NCBI RefSeq assembly: GCF_036785885.1
Contig: NC_092322.1
Span: forward strand, 18,498,466 to 18,562,465
DNA length: 64,000 nucleotides
From: Coffea arabica
Lineage: Eukaryota > Streptophyta > Magnoliopsida > Gentianales > Rubiaceae
Reading direction: 5' to 3'
Under the pieces are notes generated by a model, which was given only the letters and a program-made list of their open reading frames with translations, did not search any database and had not been told where the DNA came from. Positions 24,399-35,213 of the stretch are shown here, one piece after another (position 1 is the first letter of the stretch; every line of letters starts with the position of its first letter). Position numbers and translations under genes: made by a program.

Positions 24399-27300
24399 AT
24401 GGATAGAAATGCCGCTCACCGCAAAAAGTATGCAGAAATGCCACCATTGAAAAAAAAAACAACTTCTGCAACGACGAAGAGAAAACAGATCTGCCAAGAA
24501 AAAAGATGCACATTTACTGCCACGTATTCGCAAGGTTCCTCTGGGTTATATAGAATCAGGTGTTTGTTTCCCTGATTCGCTTCCTGAAAAATTCGATGGT
24601 GCGAATGACCCTTCTATGCATAGTGAAATCTTAGGAAGCAAAGCATTGAAGAGCGATCATGACAATGCTGTTATTGAGACATTGCAATATATGTCCTCTC
24701 GCGAGTCTGCTTCTTTTGTTCCTCGTGTTTATTTTGCTTCTACTACTCAAATAGCAAACGACATGTCGAATGCAAGTGTTCTTGCAGGTATAGTTGGTGA
24801 TGTCCTTCTTCCTTCTTATTCAGTGGGTGTTTTTTTAAATCACCTTCACTCCCCTACCTACTGGTTCCTGTGTTAGCATTTCAATTCTTTGTAAATGGGT
24901 GCATCTTCGTTTGCAATCTGCAGAGTCTCCGCTTGCTGCTAAGGCTGATCTTACGAACTGCAAAGGAAAATTCCTTCCAGAAAAAAAAAATTTTGACCCT
25001 TTCTTCTCCTTCTGTTGAATCTGATTTCTGCCTGCCTAGGAGAAAAATTAGTAACTCTGTGCCTGTGGCGTTACATGAACGACCAAGCAATTGCTTTGCT
25101 CGTTCTCGTAGCGTTATCCAAGATGTTAACTCTGCCAAAGAGGATTTGCTTATGAACAGTCTTTTTGAAAATTCAATAGAATACTGCTCTTCTGACCATG
25201 TTTCTGTGAACTCTGAAAAAAATTATCCCCTCAGAACTACTGTTCATGCGGATCCATTTCTACAACAAAAAAATTCATTTGTTGAGAAGCAAACTTTTAT
25301 GCTTAGATCTGCTTGCTCTGTTCCTGTGATGTCCATTGACAGGACCATCGGTTCTTCTCATCTTTTTGAAAACGTTATTAACTATTCTCCTTTGGCCAAA
25401 GTTTATATACAATCTGGTCAACCGCAGTTTCCTTCTGCATATGAGCAACAAAAACTTCATTTTGAAAAAAATGTATCATCCTCTGAGAACCCAGCTTTTG
25501 AACTAGCTTCTGCATCTGGAGGTATATTTTTTAGCCAACAGCTGTTTCCAATGCAATCTTACTGACTATTCTTTTCTTCCTACCACATCCTAATTATGTT
25601 CATTGAAACGACACTATCCTATTTTGGTTAGCTTATTTCTTTATACGATTGCAGAAACCACCTCTGTTCAGGTCAGCTGCCTTACCGATTCTATTGAAAA
25701 AAATGATTCTGCCGTGACTGCAACAGAAAATGCACAATTTTCTACCTTCTCATCTAAAACACAGCCTTTTACTCGGGAACGTTCTTCTCGTCGTCGTGTG
25801 AGGAAGCAGACTCCGGGTTAACATTTTATTTCTCAATAACTATTTAGATGCCATTGCTATATAGCCTAATAGAGGCACAACTTAGTCCGCTTCTCACCCG
25901 TAGTTTTAAAATAAATGCAGCTGCACCTAAAAGGGGAAGGCAGCAACGCATTTTTCCAATCACTGAAATCCCGCAAGAAGCTTTGATTCTTCCAGACGCT
26001 CCTGATTGTGAGCACTGTGGAGCCAAGAGGTTCCATTTAGAACCTCCTAACTTTTGCTGCTCTGGAGGAGAGATTTCTATTGTGGCTCCATCTATGCCTT
26101 ATGATCTTAAACGCCTATTCATCGAAAATGATGAGGAAAGCGCTCATTTTAGAAATAATGTTAGGACCTATAATAACAACTTGGGCTTCACATCCTTCGC
26201 TGCAAGATATGATCCAGAGCTGACCAAGAACACAAAAGGTGTTTACACTTTCCGGGTTCAAGGTCAGGTCTACCATTTTCTTAATAGTTTACTACAGTCA
26301 AGCGAAAAACCTTCTGGAATTCAGTTTTACTTTTTTGATTCTGATGAAGAATTAGCAAAAAGGGTTGGAAGTTCTGATAAGTTGCATGGAAGCATTTTAA
26401 AATTACTTATGCGTATCCTGTCGAACAATCCTTATGCCAAATTCTTTAAGAATCTCAGAAATGTCCCAAACATTGACAACTATAGGATTGTTTTGAACTG
26501 CTATCCTAGTTTGGACCAGCGCGTCTATAACCTACCTACAGCCTCTCAAGTTGCTGCCATCTGGACTGAGGATGATGATGAATCAGCGGATAGGAATGTC
26601 CATATTCAAGTTTATACTCACTCTAATACCAGCCATAGAATTAAGCATTACTATGGCTGTTATGATCCTTTACAATACCCTATTCTCTTTCCTCAAGGTG
26701 AATGTGGATGGCACCATGGTGTTAAGAAACTTCACAAGAGGAAGAGAAATGCAGATTCTTGTGAGGCTGATTTCAGCATTGATCCTTCCACTGTTGATGA
26801 TCCTTCACTTTTACTAGATTTGGAACGTAGAGGCAAGTGTTTTTCTTGCTGTCTTTGACTATTAGAAGCAAGCATCATAAACTGTATCGACATTAGTTTG
26901 ACCTTTTTAATTTGTTCTTTATAGCTGTTGACCATGGAAAGAGTGAAGAGGACACTGTATCGGCAAGAGAGTATTATTGTTATAGGTTTCAAATAAGGGA
27001 GAACGATGAGTCGATGTTGCTCCACTGTCTCAGACTTCTACAACAATTTTCAGTTGATTCCTATGTGAAGATAGAAACTTCTAGGCTGGACTTTCATAGA
27101 CACCGACAAAATGTGGTTAGATCGGAAATTCTTCAAGAGGTATTGGACAGTGTCTCTCTAGGCCAGGCTGAAGGTTCTAAAGTTGGACGTAGGATAGTGC
27201 TACCTGCTTCTTTTATTGGTGGTCCTAGGAACATGAGGCGCCGCTATCTTGATGCAATGGCACTCGTACAAAAGTACGAAAAATCAGACATTTTCCTTAC

Positions 27301-30300
27301 CATGACCTGCAATCCGGCATGGAAAGAAATTCAGTGCAACCTGAAGTATCATGAAAAGCCTCAGGATAGGCCTGATCTTTTAGCTAGAATTTTTAGAGCT
27401 AAATTCGAAATGTTTAAGCATGAACTCTTGAATAGATAGATTTTTGGTGAAATAGCAGCCTGCGTGTATGTCATTGAATTTCAAAAGCGGGGATTTTCAC
27501 ATGCTCATTTGTTACTCATTTTAAAGCCTCAATTTAAGTTGCTCAATCCGGAATCTTATGACAAGGTAGTCTGCGCTGAATTACCTGATCAGCTTCAATA
27601 TCCTCACCTCTATTCTCTTGTTGTAAAACATATGCTCTACGGTCCCTGTGGCAATATGGATAAAAGTTGCCCTTGTATGAAAGATGGTTCTTGCAAGAGT
27701 CACTATCCAAAAATTTCTGCCCCCATACAACCCATGGTGAAGATAGCTATCCATATTATAGAAGAATGGGTGATGGCAAGAAAGTGAAAGTTCGCAGATT
27801 CACTCTTGATAACAGGTGGGTTGTGCCTTACAATCCCTATCTCCTTGCTTTGTTCGATTGTCACATGAACGTGGAGATTTGTTCTACCATTAAATTGGTC
27901 AAGTACTTGTATAAATATGTGTTCAAGGGGCATGATCTGGTTTGCTTTAGAATTATGACAGATGATAGTCCTACTGATACTGATGAGATTAAAGAATTCC
28001 AAAAGGGTCGATACATCTCGCCTCCGGAAGCATTTTGGCGCATCTATGAGTTCCGTTTAAACGAGATGACCCCATCTGTTTATACTCTCCAGGTTCATCT
28101 TCCAAATCAGCAGCTTGTTTCTTTCTCGAAGAACTCGGACTTGCTACAATTGTTAGCTAAAGTAGATTTTTCTAAAACCATGCTGACTGAGTTCTTCAAA
28201 ATGAATGCGACCAACGCAGCTGCTGAGAGTCTCAAATGTTTTTATAAAGATTTTCCTCAGCATTTCGTTTGGTCTTCTAAGTATAGACACTGGACAGAAA
28301 GAAAGCGTCGAAAGGTGATAGGTAGACTCGTCAGTGTTAATCCACGAGAGGAAGAAAGGTACTATCTGAGGCTGCTCTTAAATCATATTCCAGCACCGAT
28401 ATCATTCGATGATCTCTTGACTGTTAATGCTAAAAAAATGAACTCGTTTAGAGAGGCTGCTTTGGCACTTGGGTTGCTGCAATCTGATACGTACATAGAA
28501 GAAACGCTTGAGGAAGCTGCTGCATTTCAAATGCCATCTTCACTCAGATTATTATTTGCAACTCTTCTTGTCTATTGTTCTCCAACTGATCCAACGATGT
28601 TATGGAGAAAATTTGAATTGGACTTTACTAGAGATTATGAACGGCATAAACAATATCATGCCTACTCTCCCGCTCAAATTAGGGGATTGGTTCTAGCTGA
28701 TATTAACAAATCCCTTCATCAGATGGGTACATCCATTGCTGCCTATCAGTTGCCATTAGATGACCTTGTTAGTGTGGATCATGTTCATTTGACAAAGGAG
28801 ATAGAAGCTGAAAAAAACATAGACATACCGCCGGAAGATCTATTGATGTCTTTGAGACTAAATGCCCAGCAAAAGTATGCTTATGACACCATCTTACAGG
28901 CATGCTTTGCTTCCCAAGGGCATTCATTTTTTATTGATGGTCCTGGTGGTATCGGCAAAACCTTTTTATACCGGTCGCTGCTTGCTACTTTGAGGTCACA
29001 AGGTTATATAGCCATTGCAGTAGCAACCTCTGGAATTGCAGCGTCTATCCTGCCTGGAGGAAGAACTGAACACTCAAGGTTCAAGATACCTCTTGACTTC
29101 TCAAAGAACAGAACCTGCCAGCTTAGCAAACAAGGCAGTGTTGCAAGGTTGCTCTCGGAGTCAAAACTGATCTTGTGGGATGAGGCTTCCATGGCAAAAC
29201 GAGAAACTATTGAGGCATTTGATGATTTGCTTAGAGATGTCATGGAATCTGAACTGCCTTTTGGGGGTAAGGTTGTTGTGTTTGGTGGGGATTTTCGTCA
29301 GACGCTGCCTGTTATTAAGCAAGCAACAAAGGAAATCCTTTTGCAGTCGTGTTTTCTCAATTCTCCATTGTGGTATAAACTTCATAAACTGAAGTTGATA
29401 GAAAACATGCGAGCTATATTAGATCCTCAGTTCTCCGAATTCTTGTTAAGAGTTGGCGAAGGGCGTGAACTTGTGGACTTCAACGGTGAAATAACTTTGC
29501 CTAGAGATTTAGTCATTCCTTATTACGATAAAGAAGAGTCCTTAAACAGGTTACATTACTTAAAAAATTCTGGTCTATCTATCTACTCTTTAGTATATAC
29601 AGCTTCTAATTAAACTTCTTTATTAACAGGTTACTACAATCCATATTCCCAGATTTAACTCTCTATTCCCTGGATCCATATAGGATGATTAACAGGTGTA
29701 TTCTTACCCCTAAAAATAGCTCGGTTGATGAGCTAAATGATATACTAATTAAAAGGTTCCCTGGAGAGCTTCACACTTTCATTAGCTCTGACAAAACTGT
29801 TGACCAGCGGCACCAGGGGGATTATGAAGATTTTCTTAATTCTCAGAATCCAAAAGGCCTTCCTCCTCACAGGTTAATGTTAAAAGAACATTGACCGATC
29901 ATACTAATAAGGAATCTAAATCCTGTTGAAGGCCTGTGGAATGGCACAAGGCTTATATGTAGAGAGCTTGGCCGGCATACTATCTCCGCTGAAATTGTCT
30001 TCGGTCAGCATAAAGGAAAGAGGGTTCTCATTCCAAAGATACCCTTACAAACTCCCGACAACCAAAAGAATTCTATTGCATTTATAAGAACTCAGTTTCC
30101 TATTCGACTCTGTTTTGCACTGACCATTAATAAATCTCAGGGAAAAACTCTCGATTACGTTGGCATTTACTTGAGAGAACCTGTCTTTTCTCATGGACAG
30201 TTATATGTAGCCTTGTCCAGAGTTAGAACTTCAACTGAGCTGAAAATACTTATTGTACCAGGAACTTTTGATAGTATAAAAATGGACTGCAAAACTAGAA

Positions 30301-30341
30301 ATGTTGTGTTCGGTGAAATTTTTGAATTGAGCCAGCAGTAG
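24399..30341 (+). pseudogene. Helitron Rep/helicase (RepHel) gene, multi-exon, disabled
   Basis: Rolling-circle replication initiator fused to a Pif1-type helicase. Start ATG 24399 opens MDRNAAHRKKYAEMPP, a usual Helitron N-terminus. Likely exons: 24399-24787, 24924-25521, 25655-25816, 25873-26832, 26925-29549, 29630-30341. Landmarks: zinc-finger-like CEHCGAKRFHLEPPNFCC; YYGCYDPLQYPILFPQGE; Rep motif FLTMTCNP; HUH motif GFSHAHLL; catalytic-Tyr block YLYKYVFKGHD; helicase Walker A GPGGIGKTF; Walker B LILWDEAS; GGDFRQTLPV; C-terminal INKSQGKTLDYVGIYL and LYVALSRVR. Breaks: frame shifts at two 10-A runs (24430-24439 and 24981-24990), TAG 27437-27439 just before the HUH motif, a frame shift near 27708 in an A-run, and TGA 29892-29894. 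All catalytic motifs remain readable, so the gene decayed recently or the sequence has homopolymer errors. Confidence 0.88.
26833..26924 (+). other. GC-AG intron in RepHel
   Basis: Exon end GTAGAG|GCAAGT and acceptor TTTATAG|CTG. Joining them keeps the conserved frame (LERR, then AVDHGKSEED). AG|GCAAGT is the usual form of the minor GC donor class. Confidence 0.6.
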
Positions 30342-30455
30342 AGTTTTCTTATAGCCAGGTATACTTGTACCAGTCCATGCTGTGTTTACTTATTGCTAAA
30401 GTCTTGTGTATACCCAAGCTTGTACATTATAATCATTTTTCCTTTTTTTACAGGA

Positions 30456-32750
30456 ATGTCTAACCTCTTGCCAATTGGAGAAATCGTGCCTGATATGAAA
30501 AACTGGTCCTGTGTGATCACGGTCCAAGAAAAGCAACAGGTCACAGATTCGTTGGGAACACCAACCAAAAAGCAAAAGTTTGTCTTCTATGATTCAGAGG
30601 TTACATTTTTAAACCTGAAATGGCCATTAATAATTTGAACTCTTTCTTTGTTTGTCCATCATAATTCTTATGTGTACTTTTTTTTTGCTTTCTGATAGGG
30701 CTCTAAAGTTGAAGGGATAATCTTCAATGCTGATATTCCAAGGATGAGTCCTATGTTGCAGGTTTATAAAAGATATAAGATTTCAAATGCTGATGTGAGG
30801 ACTATTCCGCCAAAGTTTCAAAGTGCTGGATTAATCAAACAGTGGGTGATCACTTCAAAAACTGTCATTGAAGAGGTTGATGGCAATGAAGACATTATGC
30901 CTGTTAAATTTGCGTTCACTGACTTTGCTGATTTAGCTGAATACATGGATGATAGAAACAAGTCCGTTGGTGAGTATGTAAACAGTCTATCATTCATATT
31001 TTTGTCACACAATCGTTCTTATCTCAGCCTGTCTTCTTTCCCCTTGCAGATGTGCTCGGAGTGGTGATTAGTTCATTGGCCATGAAGACAATCACTAGAA
31101 ACTCCGGACAGTCAAATGTTCAGAAATTTGTCCTCCTAAATGAAGAGTACGCAATCTTTTTATCATTGTTCACGCTCTTTTACTGGCCTTATCGCATTTT
31201 TCCTATAACTTTGAAACATTTTTGTCCTGTCTTTTATGCCAACGTTAGGTCTCAAACTGTCCTGCTATCCTTATGGGATGATTTTCTGAACAATGAAGGC
31301 CGGATTCTGTTGAATAACATGCACAGCTATCCTGTTATCATTGGTTGAAGACTGAAAGTTAACAACTACAATGGTCTGTTAACATGCTTTTTTTTTTGTA
31401 TTACAGCCTTTATTTGTATATCAAGGTTCTCAGACATAGCTCAGCGTTCATTCTGTTGTTTATTCGGCAGGTGTTTCTCTCTCAACCTGGTTCGATTCTG
31501 CATTGCTTGTTGATCCACCAATACAGGATGCGAGACAGCTCAAGAATTGGTGCAATGGCATTAACTAACATTTTTTTTGTGCACCTCGGTGTCACTTATA
31601 TCGTTCTTCCCCATATTTCACTTACATCATCTTTTTCCTTGTAGGGCAATGAGAAATGCTAAGTCAATTGCAGGAATCATTGATGCAAAAAGTTACATTA
31701 AATACAATCCTGCACTTTCTTTAAAGAGAGACCAGAAAACTACTCTAATTTGCAATGTTACCGCATCACAGAAGGTGATCAGATGATATTCTGTTATGTT
31801 ATTTTACAGCTTCGTACCTATTCAGATTTCCATCTAATAAATGTCTTTCTTTTTAGACTGCCTGGGTCAAGGCAAAACTCTCTTTTGAACAGATCTTCCA
31901 GAAATATTGGTATATGAGCTGTGCAAAGTGTTATCGAGCTACTGCAGCGGACTATGGAATGGAGTTTACTTGTAATTCGTGCAAAGAGAAGGGCCCTGCT
32001 ATGCCTAGGTCCTATATTACTACATCATTAACTTTAATTTAGCTGCTTAATTCCTCTTAATATTAATGTTATACAGTGTATCGCCTAAGCACTTGTATAC
32101 TTATATTTTAGGTGCCGCTTTGACGTTGATTTGATCGATGACAGTGGAGTTATACCTGCTTCTATCTTTGGAGATCTAGCAGAAAAAATTCTCACCTTCA
32201 CTGCCCTTGAAGCAATGGACCACTTTAATCAGGTTATTTTAATCGGTCAGATTTAATAATAAGTGCAGTATTTCCTTCTCACTCTTATATCTTTTGTGCT
32301 TCATCCAGAATCTTGAGCTGCCACTTCAGTTTGTCCACGAACAGCTTAAAACAAAGACATTTCTGGTTCACATTAAACCAGTCCAAACACAGCTCGCTGA
32401 TGCCAGACAGCGGTATACGATTTTATATTGCTCTGAACTTGAACCAAAAAATGAGTCATGCTCAACTAACACATGAACCAGAATCTGTCTCTCTTTCATG
32501 TGACCAGCAGGCTGAAAATGAGCAGCTATTGACAGCAGGTTCGTGAATATACCTGGAGTAGTGATACATCCCTATGTTTTCTTTCAATGAACTATTAACT
32601 TAATTGAATGTTGCACTCACAGGACATGGTGGTTCTAGCTCGAAAGTGCGTCTTTGCCTCAGTCAAAAGTTTGATGAAACAGAAACTGTCAGCACCAATG
32701 ACTTTGATAGTCCACATGCTGACTCCAAGAAGAAAGCAAAATTAGGCTAA
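30456..32750 (+). pseudogene. Replication protein A large-subunit-like gene of Helitron A
   Basis: Single-stranded DNA-binding protein of the RPA1 (RPA70) type, a regular companion of RepHel in plant Helitrons. Ten likely exons: 30456-30599, 30699-30969, 31050-31146, 31249-31373, 31471-31549, 31645-31774, 31857-32008, 32112-32232, 32309-32538, 32623-32750. Start MSNLLPIGEIVPDMKNW. OB-fold segments include GIIFNADIPRMSP and GVVISSLAMKTI. The DBD-C-type zinc site reads CAKC...CNSC in exon 7, followed by CRFDVDLIDDSG. The end is KKKAKLG and TAA. Damage: TGA 31346-31348 where Arg (CGA) fits, and a one-base excess in the A6 run at 32445-32450 that must be skipped to reach the last exon. It lies 115 bp after RepHel on the same strand. 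Confidence 0.82.
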
Positions 32751-33963
32751 ATTGTTGTCACTGCCTTTTGCATTGCTTGAGCATTAATATTTTTTGGGGT
32801 TCTGTAATCTGCACTCCTATGCTTAGACCGATTGTTAACGTTTTTTTGCAAATACTGCTCGTCCATTCACAATTCCCTGGATTTTGTGCATGGTTACCTA
32901 CTAAACTTCTTTTTGTCATGCCCATTGAACTTTGATTAAGGCACCTGTATCAGAGTTCTTGCCAGGCTTTCAAAGATTAGCTGAAATCCTACAACGTTGG
33001 TGAGCATAAGGATTTTCACAGATATCTTTGGATTCCTGACGATGAACTCCCTTTGTGTAAAACTGATAGCTTTATAAGCTATACAATATAGGCTTCCTTT
33101 CCATCTGTTTATAGTTTTTTAAAATTACAATTGCTGCTATCAATTTCTAACATGTTGGACTATCTGCTCCTGCTACATATTTAGTTCCTGCTACTTATAT
33201 GTTGGACTATCTGCTCTACTTAGCATGTTGAGTACACGTTGAATTATAATTTTTCCTTCAAACCATTAAAGCATTGCAGATGCATTACTTTCCATGCTAT
33301 CAATTGACAACTCCCACTTCATATTTTGCAGAACTAGCAGCTTTATAATCTATATAATTTGGGATTCATTTCCGTTTCTTTATATTTTGTCCAGTGGAGT
33401 TATTATTATGCATTTGCAGCCTCCAGCTTTGTACGAATGCATTTATTGCGAATGGCAACATTTTTTACAAATAAAACTTATATATTCAGGTCCATTAAAG
33501 CATTACAGGCCATTAAAGCATTGCAGGGTGAATTATGATCTTGCCTTCAGGCCATTAGAGCATTACAAATGCATCCTTATCACATGCAGTCGGTTGACAA
33601 CTCACACTTAAATGTTTCACATTGAATTGTCTTTTCTATTCATTGGTCCTTACCTTCCTCTGCAACTAATTCAATTGTGATAGGAAAAGACTTGCACTTA
33701 GCATTAACAGTAATGAACAGTATACTCTTTTTACATTGATCCTTTCTTTATATATATGCTCTTTGCCGTTTACAAAATCATCCATAACAACTCTTAACCA
33801 TACATTTGCACTACTGCTTTTTCTGCCTAAGAACTTGTCAGCAGGTGAGTTGCTCTACAATGTATTTGTAATCCTTATCATATGATATAGCCTTGTACTC
33901 GCATGTTCTATTAGTAGACCACTTGTCTGATTTTCCAGCATCAAATTTCCTCCTGATAGTTCA
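32751..33963 (+). other. Spacer between RPA and B3 genes with imperfect repeats
   Basis: No coding signal. A motif like CATTAAAGCATTGCAG followed by TGAATTATGAT recurs near 33240-33290 and 33490-33560, with CAATTGACAACTCCCACTT and GGTTGACAACTCACACTT after it. It looks like an old internal duplication. Confidence 0.5.
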
Positions 33964-35016
33964 ATGGCAGAAAGAATCTTAACATCTCCAACAAATTTTC
34001 AGCCGACAAATAGCTGCTTATCAGCTTGCTGTTTTCTAATAAAATGCATCCACAGAGGACAGGTTAACTTTTACCTTCTTCACTTACATTGTAGCATTTA
34101 GTGTTAAATAGCATGGTATTCTTTGACAATATTTTCCTACTGCATTTCTTGAAGGTATTACCTGCTCAGTTTGAATCATTATTTCATCAACACCACAGCA
34201 ATAGAATTATTCTGAGGTTTGGACTGCGGCAATGGCCTATCACAGTCACGGCTGGGATGCTTTTTGTGAACACAATATTGTCAAAAGGCATGACACGCTA
34301 TTACTTCGACATAGCGGGAATCTGATATTCGATGTCATTCACTTTTGTGAACTACAGAAACAAGTTCTTTTGCCTTGGACCGTTCCCCTGCCAGACCTGT
34401 TGCACATGAATGCTGTTGCATCAAGAGATAAACATACCATTGTATCTATCTCGCATCCTCATCTATATCATATATTATTTTTAATGTAATACATAGTCAC
34501 TAATTACAGATGATATCCAAATAGCCGCTGGACAACAAGAAGTTGCTTCCTCACTAAGGCCAAATTTCTGTCAAGATCTATCTGATTCGGTTTGCTTTTA
34601 TCAAGTCTTTAACTCGGCGACTCCAAACAGTTTGGTAAGCTATTCTATGCTTACCTGCATTTTCTTTTTCATCTCAACTTTCTCACAAGCAATTGTCTTT
34701 TCTTTCTGTATATCTTCTAATCTACACCTCTTGATGATAGAAAATTCCACACTTTATTGATCACTTCATCAATGGTATCAAGACTCCCACGTTACTTATC
34801 AACACTGGACACAGAAGTACTCAAGTTGGTGTAAAGCATAAACGCCTTCACCGAAACTGGAGAGATTTCGTTCTTCAACATGAATTGCAGCACAATGAAA
34901 CTCTTGTCTTTATTCCGGAATCTGAAAATATATTCACAGTTTTGATCTTTGATGATACTGGAGTTGAGAAACTTTTTCCTTGGTTTCACACATTCAATGT
35001 TTATTCGGATGCTTAA
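33964..35016 (+). pseudogene. Double B3-domain protein gene (REM-like) inside Helitron A
   Basis: B3 domains are plant-specific DNA-binding folds of transcription factors (ARF, LAV, RAV and REM families). Likely exons: 33964-34062, 34155-34441, 34510-34634, 34741-35016. Domain 1: FLIKCIHRGQ, then VLPAQFESLFHQHHSNRIIL and RQWPITV, then HGWDAFCEHNIVKRHDTLLL and NLIFDVIHF. Domain 2: VCFYQVFNSATPNSL, LKIPHFIDHFINGIKTPTLL, HRNWRDFVLQHELQHNETLV, FTVLIFDDTG. Both keep the B3 pattern LP..F, W or GW..F, and a hydrophobic last strand. A one-base frame change is needed near 34245 in domain 1, and the exon 2-3 junction does not keep phase in my model. The gene follows RPA on the same strand and ends 168 bp before the Helitron hairpin. 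It is not among the Helitron accessory genes I know. It may be a captured host gene or a lineage-specific accessory gene. Confidence 0.72.
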
Positions 35017-35184
35017 TAAATTTACCTGAACCATGCAGTGTAATTTACCCATCAATTGAATACATTACTGGTAGTTTTCACTCCTTCCTAACTAAATAAT
35101 CTACATTACTTCTTCTTTGAATTAACTAATTTTACAAAATTTATTATTCAGCTGGGCATTACTGGGCATCATTACATTCACCCC

Positions 35185-35213
35185 CCGCGCATCGCGCGGT
35201 GATCCCCTCCTAG
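35185..35213 (+). terminator. Helitron A 3' terminus: hairpin plus CTAG
   Basis: Perfect 6-bp GC stem CCGCGC/GCGCGG with ATC loop (35185-35199), 10 bases, then CTAG at 35210-35213 followed by T. This is the rolling-circle termination structure of plant Helitrons. Confidence 0.85.

Larger units (their letters stand above)
20663..35213 (+). mobile_element. Helitron A: Rep/helicase, RPA-like and double-B3 genes, about 14.6 kb
   Basis: Begins TTAACATATCTAGTCTATGC and ends with hairpin CCGCGC-ATC-GCGCGG followed 10 bases later by CTAG and then T, the classic Helitron 3' end. It carries a full-length but mutated RepHel gene, an RPA large-subunit-like gene and a gene with two B3 domains, all on the plus strand. 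The exact 5' base is unsettled: Helitrons A, B and C share TTAACATAT at this position, whereas plant Helitrons usually begin TC. By gene content this was an autonomous type; the present copy has several disabling mutations. Confidence 0.85.
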
